From the NCBI RefSeq assembly GCF_004324755.1, contig NZ_SDMQ01000004.1:124001-188000 (forward strand): 64,000 nucleotides of DNA, given 5' to 3'. Origin of the DNA: Propioniciclava sinopodophylli (GTDB lineage Bacteria > Actinomycetota > Actinomycetes > Propionibacteriales > Propionibacteriaceae). The notes beneath the pieces were generated by a model. It worked only from the letters and a program-made list of their open reading frames with translations, ran no database searches and was not told the origin of the DNA. This document shows, piece by piece, positions 40,558 to 49,957 of this stretch (positions within the stretch are counted from its first letter, which is position 1; each line of letters starts with the position of its first letter). Made by a program: the position numbers and the translations under genes.

Positions 40558-43110
40558 CTAGGCGGTCCGGGCCACGACCGACAACGGCACCATGCGCGTC
40601 CGCGCGACGGCGGCGACGGACGCCAGCGCGGCGACCAGGGCCCAGCCCACGAGCAGCAGCAGCGGGATCGTCACCCCCGTGCCCGTGGAGACCGCACGCA
40701 CGGCGTCCAGCGCCGGGGAGACCGGCGAGAGCACCCGCAGCGCACCGAAGATGCCCGGCGCGGTGGCGGTCGTCGCCGTCACGGCGGTGACCACGGCCAT
40801 CGCGAGGGCGGCGACGCGCCCCCCGTTCCCGAACAGGGCCGCCAGCGCGTGGTTGACGACGGCGAACGCCGCGCCGGCCACGAGCAGGACACCGGTGAGC
40901 AGGAGTCCCTCCTCGAACGTCAGCTTGAGCGCCACCCAGCCGGCGATCGCCAGCAGGAAGGCCTGCGCCGACACGATCCCCAGCCCCGGCAGCAGGGCGC
41001 GCTTGAGCAGCGCGCCGGAGCCGGCCGTGGAGAGCGCCGCCCGGCGCGAGGTGCCCGGCACGACCGCGAAGGTCGCGAGCGCGCCGACCCACAGCGCGGT
41101 GGTGAGCAGCAGGCTCACCCACGCCAGGTTGGGGCGCACCAGCCCGGACAGCCCGGTCGTCTCGACCGGCGAGGCGACCACGTCGGCGAGCCGGTCGCGC
41201 TCGGCATCGGTGTAGGTCGGGATCTCGCCGGCTCCGGAGGCCACGCCGTCCGCGAGCTCGCGGGTGCCCCCGGCGAGCTCGGTGGCGCCGTCGGCGAGCA
41301 GGCCGAGCCCGCCGGCGAGCTGCGAGGCGCCGCCCGCGGCCTGGTCGATGCCGCCGGTGTACTGGTCGACGCCCGAGCTGAGCTGGCCGAGGCCGTCCGC
41401 GAGCAGGCGCGCGCCGCCGGCGGCCTGGTCGACGCCGCCGGTGTAGGCGTTCACGCCGGTGCCCAGCTGGTCGAGGCCGCTCGCGAGCTCGTCGATGCCG
41501 CCGGCGAGCTGGCCGGTGCCGTCGGCGAGGCCGCGCGCACCGTCGGAGAGCTGACGCGCGCCCACGGCGAGCTGGTCGGCGCCGTCGGCGAGCTGCTGCC
41601 CGCCCTCGTCGAGCTGCGTGCCGCCGTGGATGAACTCGTCCAGCAGGGCGAGCACGGCCTCCTTGGTCAGGGGCGTGTCGCCGGGGATCGAGGTCTCGAG
41701 CTCCTGCAACTCCTCCTGCGCGCGCGGCGCCCAGGCGACCATCTCCTTCGACAGCTCCGAGAGCCGATCCAGCAGGGCGAGGATCTGCTCGCCGGTCTGC
41801 TGGAGCAGCGTCGCGTCGGCGGCCAGGTCGCGCGCGTCGGTGCGGACCGGCGCGAGGACACCCGCGAGCTTCTCCCCGGCCTCGGCCAGGCCGGCGCGGT
41901 AGGCGGCGCACGCCTCCTCCGACAGGTCGGCCGGGCAGGCCTGAGCGTCGGACGCCAGCGCCGCGGCCGTGGCGGCCGCCGCGTCCACCCCACTGCGCAC
42001 GTCGGACGCCGCGGGCGCGAGCGCCATGGCCTCGCTGATCCACGCCCGGGCCTGCTCGATGAAGGCCTGCACCTGGGCGTCCCAGGCGATGGCGTTCTCC
42101 GTGAGGTCGGTGACGCCGGCCTCGATGTCGTCGATCCAGCCGGCCCACTCGGGCAGGCGGTCGAGCGCGTCGCGCAGCGGGGTGACGAGGCTGTTCACGC
42201 CGCCGGTGTACTGGGTGACGCCGTCGGCGAAGGTGTGCATGCCGTCGGCGTAGGTCTCGACGCCATCGGCGTAGGTGTCGGCCCCGTTCGCCCACTGGGT
42301 CGTGCCCGCCGAGAGCGCACCGGCGCCGTCGGCGAGCTGGCCCGCGCCATCCGAGGCCGACGCCACGCCCGCGCGCAGCTGCGCGGAACCGGCCGAGGCC
42401 AGGCCCAGTCCGTCGGCCAGGGCGTCCGCGCCAGAGGCGGACTGGCGGGCGCCGTCGCGCAGCTGGGGCGAGCCGGCCGAGGCGAGGTCGAGGCCGTCGG
42501 CCAGCGCCCAGGCGCCGTCGGCGGACTGCCGGGCGCCGTCGGCGAGCTGCCCGGCGCCGTCGGCGAGCTTGGCCGTGCCATCCTTCATCTCGAGCATCTG
42601 CTCGGCCATCTGGTTGAAGCCGACGTAGATGTTCTTGAGGTACTCCCCGGTCAGGAACCGGTTGAGGGCGTTGGCAGCCGCGTCGGCGATGGTCTGGCCG
42701 AGCGCGGTCTCGTCGAGGCCGGCCACCGGCGAGGTCTCGACGTGGATCGTGGCCTTGCGCGCCTCGCCGGCCTCGCCGCCGAACGACGTGGCGGCCGCGG
42801 AGAACTCCTTGGGGATGGTCACGACGGCGGCGTAGCGGCCGTTCGCCAGGCCCTCGGCCGCCTTGGTCTGCGTGGCCAGCACCCAGTGGAGGTTCTGCTC
42901 CCGGTCGGAGTCGACGAGCTCGGCCGTCAGCTGGCGGCCCAGGGGCATGGACTGGCCGTTGACCTCGACCATCTCGTCGAGGTTCACGATCGCGGCCTGG
43001 ACGCCGCGCAGGCCGCTGTCGGCGTACGCGGTGCCCCAGAGGAAGCCGCCGGCTGTCAGCAGCGGCACCAGGAGAAGGGCCACCCATGTGGTCCAGCGCT
43101 TGCGGTTCAT
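40558..43110 (-). CDS. YhgE/Pip (phage-infection-protein) family membrane protein
   Basis: 850 residues. An N-terminal helix (VALLLVPLLTAGGFLWG) precedes an extracytoplasmic domain (residues ~40-180). Next is a very long, regular segment with dozens of LADGAxQL and YADG-type heptads, predicted to be a helical stalk. Six C-terminal helices follow from about residue 640. YhgE/Pip proteins are associated with ABC-2-like export and phage reception. Its start overlaps the MMPL stop (ATGA), making one operon under the TetR gene. Confidence 0.85.
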   Translation of the reverse strand: MNRKRWTTWVALLLVPLLTAGGFLWGTAYADSGLRGVQAAIVNLDEMVEVNGQSMPLGRQLTAELVDSDREQNLHWVLATQTKAAEGLANGRYAAVVTIPKEFSAAATSFGGEAGEARKATIHVETSPVAGLDETALGQTIADAAANALNRFLTGEYLKNIYVGFNQMAEQMLEMKDGTAKLADGAGQLADGARQSADGAWALADGLDLASAGSPQLRDGARQSASGADALADGLGLASAGSAQLRAGVASASDGAGQLADGAGALSAGTTQWANGADTYADGVETYADGMHTFADGVTQYTGGVNSLVTPLRDALDRLPEWAGWIDDIEAGVTDLTENAIAWDAQVQAFIEQARAWISEAMALAPAASDVRSGVDAAAATAAALASDAQACPADLSEEACAAYRAGLAEAGEKLAGVLAPVRTDARDLAADATLLQQTGEQILALLDRLSELSKEMVAWAPRAQEELQELETSIPGDTPLTKEAVLALLDEFIHGGTQLDEGGQQLADGADQLAVGARQLSDGARGLADGTGQLAGGIDELASGLDQLGTGVNAYTGGVDQAAGGARLLADGLGQLSSGVDQYTGGIDQAAGGASQLAGGLGLLADGATELAGGTRELADGVASGAGEIPTYTDAERDRLADVVASPVETTGLSGLVRPNLAWVSLLLTTALWVGALATFAVVPGTSRRAALSTAGSGALLKRALLPGLGIVSAQAFLLAIAGWVALKLTFEEGLLLTGVLLVAGAAFAVVNHALAALFGNGGRVAALAMAVVTAVTATTATAPGIFGALRVLSPVSPALDAVRAVSTGTGVTIPLLLLVGWALVAALASVAAVARTRMVPLSVVARTA

Positions 43111-45857
43111 CGGGTACCTCCAGTGAGGGCGGGGTCGGTGAGCTCGGCGGCGTCGGCCGGCACCGCGGGTGCGGCGAGGTCGGCGCGGACGCGCTGAGCG
43201 GGGACGAGGGCGGCCAGCACGTCGGCGTCCGACGCGGCCAGGACGAGGGACATGCCCTCGTGCGAGGTGAGTTCGGCCAGCGCGCCGCGGGCGTCCGCGG
43301 GGAGCCGGTCGGCGTCGTCGACGGCGACGAGGGTGACGTCGTCGTGGGCGGACGCCCGGGCGAGGATGCGGGCGGCGTCCGGGTCGCTGCCGTCCAGCCA
43401 CAGGGCGTGGCGGCGCAGGGAGCCGGCCTGCTGCGGCAGGACCAGCCCGAGCACCTTCAGCTCGCCGGAGGTGAGCGCGAGGCGTCCGGTCAGCGCCAGC
43501 GTGAGCGCGCGCCGGGAAGCCGCACCGCCCTCGAGCACGAGCGTGCCGCCGCGGGGCAGGGCCAGGTCGACGTCGGAGAACAGGGTGGTGCGCTCGGTGG
43601 CGGCGGCGAGGCCCTCGCCGTAGACGGCGTGGTCGGCGTCCGGGTGCGGCCACTCGGCCAGGGACAACTGGTGGGTGATGGCCTCGCCCTCGGCGTCCAG
43701 CGCGGGCAGGCGGCGGTCGAGCCACGCCGGCAGCCACCAGGCGCCGCTGCGGAGCATCTTCATGACCGCCGGGCCGAGGGTCATGCGGACGAGGAAGGCG
43801 TCGATCGCCACGCCGACGGCCAGGCCGAGGGCGATGGGCTTGATGACGCCGCTACCCGCGGGCACGAAGAACGCGAAGACGCTGACCATGATGATGGCGG
43901 CCGCGACCACGACCTTGGCGGAGTGGACGAAGCCCTCCTCGGTCGGGTTGGTGCGGTTGCCGTGGACGTACTCCTCACGCATACGGGAGGTGAGGAAGAT
44001 CTCGTAGTCCATGGCGAGGCCGAACAGGATGCCCATCAGGATGATCGGCAGGAACGAGATCACCGGGATGGCCTCGGGGAGGTTGATGACCTCCTTGAAC
44101 CAGCCGAGGTTGAACACCAGCGTGGTGATGCCGAACGCCGCGCCCACGCTGAGCAGGTAGCCCAGCGCCGCCTTGACCGGGACCACGAGCGAGCGGAACA
44201 CGACCGTGAGCAGCACCAGCGACAGGCCGACCACGAACAGCGAGAACGGCAGCAGGGCGCCGGCGAGCTGGGCCGAGACGTCGAGCGCCATGGCCGTGTA
44301 GCCGGTGATCGCCATGTCGACGCCGCGCTCGGCGCGCCAGGTGTCGGTGAGCGCCCGCAGGTCGTGGACGAGCTGGTTGGTGGCGGGGTCGTCGGGCCCC
44401 GTGGTCGGGATGACCTGGATGAGGCCGGTGTCGGCGTTGGGGTTGGGGACGGCCATCGCGACGAGCTTCACGCCGGGCACCTGCTCGACCTCGCCGGCCA
44501 GTTCGGTGACCAGGCCCATCGGGTCGTTGGACTCGACGATCGGTCCGGTGATGACCAGCGGGCCGTTGTAGCCGGCGCCGAAGCGCTCGGTGATGAGGTC
44601 GAACGTGATGCGGTCGGGCGCCCCGGGCGGGTTCTGGCCCGAGTTGGGCAGGGCCAGCTTGAGCTGCGTGGCCGGCAGCGCCAGCGCGCCGAGCATCGCG
44701 ATGACCGCGAGGATGGTGAGCAGCGGCACCTTGGTGATCACGCGCACCCACCAGCGGGATGCCCGCGTCCAGGCGTCCGGCTTGGCGTGCTGCTCGATCG
44801 AACGCCCCTCGGCCATCGCCAGGCGCGCCTCCTTGGGGCGGATGCGGTCTCCGGCGAAGCCGAGCATGGCAGGCAGCAGCGTGAGCGCCAGCGCCACCTC
44901 GATGGCGACCGCGACGGCGGAGAAGACGCCCATGATGCCGAGGAAGGGGATGCCGGCGACGCTGAGGCCGACCAGCGCCACGATGACGGTGGAACCGGCG
45001 ACGACGACGGCCGATCCCGCTGTGGCGGTGGCGCGGGCGGCCGACTCCTCGGCGTCCATGCCGGTGGCGAGCTGGTCGCGGTGGCGGCTCACGATGAACA
45101 GGGAGTAGTCGATGCCGACCGCCAGCGCGAGCATGAGCGCCAGCAGCAGCGTGGTCGACATGATGGGGATGACCCCGGCCGCGATCACGATGACGAGCAC
45201 GGACGCCCCGGCGCCGACCAGCGCGCTGATCACGGGCATCAGGGCGGCGCGGAGCGACCCCAGGACGACCAGCAGCACGATGATGGCGATGCCGACGCCG
45301 ATGGCCTCGATCGCGGAGAGGTGGGGCATGGAGACCGAGAAAAGGTCACCGCCGACGTGGACCTCGCCACCGGGGATGGCGTCCTGCAGGTCGGCGCCCG
45401 CCTCGACGAGCATCTCCCGCTGGGCGTCGCTGAGGTTGGACGGGCCGAGGCCCTCCTTGGCGCGGACGTTGATCAGCGCGGCGGTCTCGTCGTCGCTGAT
45501 CAGGCCGTCGACGTACTCGAAGAAGGGCGACTGCGCCATCTCGACCCAGTCGAGCTCCTTCAGCTTCGGCAGTTCGTCCTCGATCGCCTGCTTGATGGCG
45601 GGGTCGGTGACCTTCTGCCCCTCCGGGGCGAGGACGACCATGTTCGCCGAACTCAGAGCGGCCTCGGGGAAGGTCATGCGGAGGCCGTCGAGCGCCACCT
45701 TGGAGGAGGCGCCGGGGATGTCGAACTCGTCGTTGAACGAGCCGCCGACCGCGAGGGCGAGGCCGCCGAGGGCGACGAGGATGGCGAGCCAGATCGCCAC
45801 AACGCGACGGCGTGCACGCCAGGACGCGTGCGCGAGTCGGTAGATCCAGGTGGACAC
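43107..45857 (-). CDS. MMPL-family transporter with degenerate ABC-ATPase-like C-terminal domain
   Basis: 916 residues. Two RND/MMPL halves with twelve helices: VGIDYSLFIVSRHRDQLATG in the first half and FGLAMDYEIFLTSRMREEYV in the second carry the proton-relay Asp-Tyr pairs. After the last helix (about residue 700) is a ~200-residue ABC-ATPase-like domain (LRRHALWLDGS, VDDADRLPADARGAL), but the Walker A position reads EGGAASRRAL with no Lys, so ATP binding is doubtful. GTG 45857 is the start. The substrate is unknown; envelope-lipid or drug export is typical for MMPL. Confidence 0.85.
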   Translation of the reverse strand: MSTWIYRLAHASWRARRRVVAIWLAILVALGGLALAVGGSFNDEFDIPGASSKVALDGLRMTFPEAALSSANMVVLAPEGQKVTDPAIKQAIEDELPKLKELDWVEMAQSPFFEYVDGLISDDETAALINVRAKEGLGPSNLSDAQREMLVEAGADLQDAIPGGEVHVGGDLFSVSMPHLSAIEAIGVGIAIIVLLVVLGSLRAALMPVISALVGAGASVLVIVIAAGVIPIMSTTLLLALMLALAVGIDYSLFIVSRHRDQLATGMDAEESAARATATAGSAVVVAGSTVIVALVGLSVAGIPFLGIMGVFSAVAVAIEVALALTLLPAMLGFAGDRIRPKEARLAMAEGRSIEQHAKPDAWTRASRWWVRVITKVPLLTILAVIAMLGALALPATQLKLALPNSGQNPPGAPDRITFDLITERFGAGYNGPLVITGPIVESNDPMGLVTELAGEVEQVPGVKLVAMAVPNPNADTGLIQVIPTTGPDDPATNQLVHDLRALTDTWRAERGVDMAITGYTAMALDVSAQLAGALLPFSLFVVGLSLVLLTVVFRSLVVPVKAALGYLLSVGAAFGITTLVFNLGWFKEVINLPEAIPVISFLPIILMGILFGLAMDYEIFLTSRMREEYVHGNRTNPTEEGFVHSAKVVVAAAIIMVSVFAFFVPAGSGVIKPIALGLAVGVAIDAFLVRMTLGPAVMKMLRSGAWWLPAWLDRRLPALDAEGEAITHQLSLAEWPHPDADHAVYGEGLAAATERTTLFSDVDLALPRGGTLVLEGGAASRRALTLALTGRLALTSGELKVLGLVLPQQAGSLRRHALWLDGSDPDAARILARASAHDDVTLVAVDDADRLPADARGALAELTSHEGMSLVLAASDADVLAALVPAQRVRADLAAPAVPADAAELTDPALTGGTR

Positions 45858-45870
45858 GTGCGGCCTTCCG

Positions 45871-45901
45871 ATACAGAACTGTATTGAATACGGTACTGTA
45901 T
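45871..45901 (+). promoter_or_regulatory. Two tandem 14-bp TetR-type operators
   Basis: ATACAGAACTGTAT (45871-45884) is a perfect palindrome in its arms and ATACGGTACTGTAT (45888-45901) matches its complement at 12 of 14 positions. Their starts are 17 bp apart, on one face of about 1.6 helical turns. They lie 13 bp upstream of the MMPL start and 57 bp before the TetR start, so both genes can be repressed together. Confidence 0.75.
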
Positions 45902-45957
45902 CGAACCGCGCCACCCAAGCCGGCTGCCCTGCCCCGGGCTGGCGCTGAGGAGGAACT

Positions 45958-46590
45958 GTGACGGAGCTCACCGCCCGGCGTGCCGCGACCCGAGAACGCC
46001 TGGTCGACGCCGCCGTCGTCGTGTTCGCCGAGAAGGGCGTGCTCGGTGCGGCGGTGGAGGAGATCTGCGAGGCAGCCGGGTTCACCCGGGGCGCCTTCTA
46101 CTCCAACTTCACCAGCAAGGACGACCTCTGCGTCGAGCTCCTTCAGCGCAACTACGAGCTGCAGATGGCCGCGCTCGACCAGGCGATCGCCGGCATCGAC
46201 GCCGCCCCCACGAGCAACCTGGACGACCTCATCGCACGCACGCTCGACATGTTCTTCGCCGCCCAGCCCGAGGGCCGGCACTGGGTGCTGGCCAGCCAGG
46301 AGCTGCGGCTCCACGCCGCACGCTCCCCCGAGTTCGCCCCGGCGTACCGGCGCTTCACCGACCAGGGCACGCTGCGGGTGGCCGAGACGATCCGCTCCGT
46401 CGTCCAGGCACTGGGCTACGAGCTCACCACGAGCGGCCCCGCCGCCATCGGGCTGCTCCACGCCGTGCACGAGTACGGCACGCTCGGGTCGCTGATCGGG
46501 TCGGGCACCCTCGAGGGCGGCTACAAGGAGCGCCTGCTCGCCGAGGTGCTGCGCACGCTGGTGCGTCCTAGCTCGACCACCGTCCGGTGA
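45958..46590 (+). CDS. TetR-family transcriptional regulator
   Basis: 210 residues; N-terminal helix-turn-helix TRERLVDAAVVVFAEKGVLG then AAVEEICEAAGFTRGAFYSNF and KDDLCVELLQ. The C-terminal ligand-binding domain is unassigned. Divergent from the MMPL-YhgE operon across two palindromic sites, hence probably its repressor. GTG 45958 has the ribosome-binding site GAGGAGG. It converges with and overlaps the PIG-V-type gene by 23 bases. Confidence 0.9.
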   Translation: MTELTARRAATRERLVDAAVVVFAEKGVLGAAVEEICEAAGFTRGAFYSNFTSKDDLCVELLQRNYELQMAALDQAIAGIDAAPTSNLDDLIARTLDMFFAAQPEGRHWVLASQELRLHAARSPEFAPAYRRFTDQGTLRVAETIRSVVQALGYELTTSGPAAIGLLHAVHEYGTLGSLIGSGTLEGGYKERLLAEVLRTLVRPSSTTVR

Positions 46591-47680
46591 AGTAGAGCCA
46601 CGCCCACACGCCCTGCACGGCCAGCGCCACCAGCCCCGCGAGGACGCCGACGACGCGCCACCCGGTCGTGTCGGGGCGGGACTCGACGAACTCCCCCACC
46701 TGCCGCCACAGCGGGAACCACAACAGGACGGCGCGGTTGACGCTCATCAGCCAGTAGGAGAGCGAGAACGCCAACACCTGAACGCCCACCCAGGCCGCCT
46801 CGGCGACCCGCTTGCGGAACAGGGCGACCAGCGTCACGACGACGCCCACGACCCACGAGACGAGTTCGGCCCGGAACAGCCACACCCACTCGGGGTGGTC
46901 CGGCGTCGGGCGCTGGACGACCTCCCAGTGGTTGGCGATGGCTTCCCAGGGCCAGTGGAAGCCGCGGTCCCAGCCGGCCTCCTGGGCGGCGAACCAGGCC
47001 GTCCACGATCCGGTGAGGCCGTAGAGGTAGGTGACGTAGGCGACCAGCACGGCGGTCGGCAGGACCAGCCAGGCCAGCCGCGCGCCCAGCCCACCGTCGC
47101 GGACGCCGCGGCGCCGGGAGGGGTTGCGGCCCTGCGTGATCGCGAGAATGGCCAGCGCCCCGATCAGGAACAGTCCCGAGACCCGGAGCGCGCACGCCAG
47201 GGCGGTGAGCAGGGCGGCCTGGCCCCAGCGGCGCTGACTGGCGCGCTCCCATGCCCAGAAGGCGGCCGCACAGAAGGGGGCCTCGGTGTACGGGACGGCC
47301 GTGAAGACGGCCGTCGGGGCGAGGATCCAGGCGATGGCGCCCCACGCGCCGGCGATGCGCTTGAGAGCGAAGGCGGCGGCCAGCGAGCAGGCCAAGGCGA
47401 GGATCGTGCCGAACAGCACCGCGGGCAGGCCCAACTCGGTGAAGCCGCGCAGAAGCAGCGGCAGGCCCGGGAAGAACGCCATCTCGTCCGGGTCCGCGTA
47501 CCCCTCCCGCGCGATCTTGAGGAAGTGCCCCACGTCCCACTGGGCGAGGACGGACTCAAGCGGACGGCGTCCGGCCACCGCCAGCGTGACCGCGATGATC
47601 GCGAACAGCAACCGGCTGACGAGCCACACCTGCACGATGAGCAGGTTCTCGTCAGCCAGTCGCCTCAGCGTGCGCGCCAT
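46568..47680 (-). CDS. PIG-V-type mannosyltransferase-like integral membrane protein
   Basis: 370 residues with about nine helices. AQWDVGHFLKIAREGY (WDxxxxxxIAxxGY) and MAFFPGLPLLLRG (FFPxxP) are the two luminal motifs of the PIG-V family, and SWTAWFAAQEAGWDR lies in a later loop. It probably transfers mannose (or another hexose) from a polyprenyl donor to a cell-wall glycolipid. ATG 47680 has a GGGGGAG ribosome-binding site. Same family logic as the MptB-like gene at 4265. Confidence 0.78.
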   Translation of the reverse strand: MARTLRRLADENLLIVQVWLVSRLLFAIIAVTLAVAGRRPLESVLAQWDVGHFLKIAREGYADPDEMAFFPGLPLLLRGFTELGLPAVLFGTILALACSLAAAFALKRIAGAWGAIAWILAPTAVFTAVPYTEAPFCAAAFWAWERASQRRWGQAALLTALACALRVSGLFLIGALAILAITQGRNPSRRRGVRDGGLGARLAWLVLPTAVLVAYVTYLYGLTGSWTAWFAAQEAGWDRGFHWPWEAIANHWEVVQRPTPDHPEWVWLFRAELVSWVVGVVVTLVALFRKRVAEAAWVGVQVLAFSLSYWLMSVNRAVLLWFPLWRQVGEFVESRPDTTGWRVVGVLAGLVALAVQGVWAWLYFTGRWSS

Positions 47681-47713
47681 GCCGCTCCCCCTTCCGCGGG
47701 GGATTCTGCCAGC

Positions 47714-49948
47714 TCAGCCGTTGCCTCCCGGCCGACCGGGGGTCGGCCGCGGCCTGACCTGCCCCGGCGGCGACGCTGTCGGGAGCGGCGTGGCCGCGGG
47801 CGGCGGCTGCGTGGGCTCCGTGGTGGGCTCGGGTTCGGGCGTCGGCTCAGGCTCCTGCGTGGGCTCCGGCGTCGGCGTCGGCTCCGGCGTCGGCTCCACG
47901 GTGCGGGTGACCGTCGGGGCGGCGGACGCCTTGGGCACCGGCGGCGCGGAGAACTTGCCCGAACGCGACTGCTTCGTGGGGCCGGGGAAGCGGATCTTCT
48001 CCTTGCCGTCCATCGCGACGCGCATGAACTCGAGCCACGCGGGCGCCGGGTAGGTCGAGCCGTACGTCTGGCCGATGTCGGAGTAGCCGTGCTCTCCACC
48101 GGTGAGCACGACGGCGGTCGAGATCTGCTTCGTCGCGCCGATGAACCACGTGGCGCGGGTCTCCTTCTTGCCGGAGTCGTAGTACGTTCCCGTCTTGCCG
48201 GCGACCTGGTGGCCCAGGCGGGAGACGCTGCGCGCGGTGCCCTCCTCGACCACGCCGGTGAGCGCGGCGACGGCGTTCTGAGCGACGTCCGGCTCGATGG
48301 TCTGGTCCTGGGCGATGACCGGCTTGTAGATCACGTTGCCCTTGGCGTCCTGCACTTCGGCGACGATGTGCGTGTTGGTGCGCTTGCCCTCGTTGACGAG
48401 GGTGGCGAGCCCGCGAGCGGCGTCCAGGGGCGAGACCTCGGCGTAGCCCAGCGCGATCGTGGCCTGGGGGTCCCAGTTGCTGTTGTGGATGCCGACGTCC
48501 TCGGCGGCCTTGATGACCTTGGCCGGGCCGTCCTCCATCTGCGTGGTGAGGTCGACGTAGGCGGTGTTGATGGACAACGTCGTCGCCTTCTTCAGGGTCA
48601 CCGGCCCGTAGCTGGTGCCGCCGGCGTTGGTCACCTCGTGGTTGGTGCCCTTGACGCGGAACTTGTTGTTGCCGTCGAAGCGGTCGGCCAGGGTCGCCCC
48701 GTCCCGGAGGCCCGCGACCAGCGCCCACGGCTTGAACGTCGAGCCCGTCGGACGCGGCGTCTCGGCCCACACGCGGGCGTCCTCGATGGCGTCCGCCCCG
48801 GAATACAGCGCGAGGATCGCGCCGGTCGAGGTGTCGATCGAGGCCATGGCCGGGTGGTAGAACATCGGGTCGCGGTCGGGGTTGGCCTTCGAGCGGAGGT
48901 TCTTCGCGACGCGGTCGCGCATGTCCTGCATGGTCTTGATGGCCGTGTCCTGCAGGTTCTGGTCCACGGTCGTGATGATGCGCAGGCCGCCGCCGTCGAT
49001 GAGGGACTCCTCGATGCCGGCGTCCTTGAGCTCGTTCTTCACCTTGTTCATCAGGAAGCCGTTGGGGCCGCCGAGGCGGTTGTCCGTCGGCAGGTTCGGG
49101 AAGTCGGGGAGAGAAGTGTAGATCGCGTCCTTCTCGGCCTCCGTCATGTAACCGACCTTGACCATCTGGTTGAGCGTGTACTGGTAGCGCTCCAGGAGGT
49201 CAGCCGCCTGCTTCTCACCGCGCCGCGGGTCGAGGCGCCCGGGGTCGTTGATCATGGCGGTCAGCGCGACGGCCTGCGGGTCGGTGAGGTCCTTGGCGTC
49301 CACGTCGAAGAAGGCCCGCGAGGCGGCCTGGATGCCGTACGCACCGCGTCCGTAGTAGACGGTGTTGAGGTAGCCCTCGAGCACCTGCTCCTTGGGCACG
49401 TCGCGGCCCATCTTCAGGGCGAGGATGATCTCGGTCAGCTTGCGGGTGACGGTCTTGTCCTGGGTGAGGTACAGGACCTTCACGTACTGCTGCGTGATCG
49501 TCGAGCCACCGACGGTGTCGACGCCGGGCGTGAGGGCGGTCTGGACGGCGCGCGCGAGGCCGGCGACGGAGATGCCGGGGTCGTTCCAGAAGTCCTCGTT
49601 CTCGCCGGCGATGATCGCCTCCTTGGCGTTGTCCGGCATCTCGGACAGGGGGATCGACACGCGGTTGTGCACCATGAACGTGCTGATCGGCTGCTCGCCA
49701 CCGGCGAAGTAGACCGTCGAGACGTTGGTCTGGAAGTCCTTGTTGGGGTCGGGGATCTTCGTGTTGGCGTACACGACCGCAAACGCGCCCGCGCCCAGCA
49801 CGGCCAGCGCGACCGCAAGGATGCCGATCCACTTGAAGATGCCCAGCGCGATCTGCCCGCCGGTGCGCTTGGCACGCCGGGTCGTCGCGGACGTCGAACC
49901 CTGCGAGGGTCGCTGGCCTGAAGAAGCCGCGCGCTTGGCGTCAGTCAT
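47714..49948 (-). CDS. Class A penicillin-binding protein (PonA-like)
   Basis: 744 residues: cytoplasmic basic N-terminus, one membrane helix (IGILAVALAVLGAGAFAVV), glycosyltransferase domain (IIAGENEDFWNDPGISVAGL, then GGSTITQQYVKVLYL), and a transpeptidase domain with TGSTFKP (SxxK), SIN (SxN) and KTGTYYD (KTG). A ~70-residue Pro/Thr/Glu tail follows. Builds peptidoglycan strands and cross-links them. Start ATG 49948 is preferred to 49954 by context. Located just upstream of tRNA-Ala. Confidence 0.95.
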   Translation of the reverse strand: MTDAKRAASSGQRPSQGSTSATTRRAKRTGGQIALGIFKWIGILAVALAVLGAGAFAVVYANTKIPDPNKDFQTNVSTVYFAGGEQPISTFMVHNRVSIPLSEMPDNAKEAIIAGENEDFWNDPGISVAGLARAVQTALTPGVDTVGGSTITQQYVKVLYLTQDKTVTRKLTEIILALKMGRDVPKEQVLEGYLNTVYYGRGAYGIQAASRAFFDVDAKDLTDPQAVALTAMINDPGRLDPRRGEKQAADLLERYQYTLNQMVKVGYMTEAEKDAIYTSLPDFPNLPTDNRLGGPNGFLMNKVKNELKDAGIEESLIDGGGLRIITTVDQNLQDTAIKTMQDMRDRVAKNLRSKANPDRDPMFYHPAMASIDTSTGAILALYSGADAIEDARVWAETPRPTGSTFKPWALVAGLRDGATLADRFDGNNKFRVKGTNHEVTNAGGTSYGPVTLKKATTLSINTAYVDLTTQMEDGPAKVIKAAEDVGIHNSNWDPQATIALGYAEVSPLDAARGLATLVNEGKRTNTHIVAEVQDAKGNVIYKPVIAQDQTIEPDVAQNAVAALTGVVEEGTARSVSRLGHQVAGKTGTYYDSGKKETRATWFIGATKQISTAVVLTGGEHGYSDIGQTYGSTYPAPAWLEFMRVAMDGKEKIRFPGPTKQSRSGKFSAPPVPKASAAPTVTRTVEPTPEPTPTPEPTQEPEPTPEPEPTTEPTQPPPAATPLPTASPPGQVRPRPTPGRPGGNG

Positions 49949-49957
49949 GCACAATCC

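Noticed and set aside
40292-43197. Two further ~900-codon frames over the YhgE gene (one per strand)
   Set aside because: They are low-complexity shadows of the LADGA heptad region; only the frame ending at 40558 has helices and YhgE motifs.
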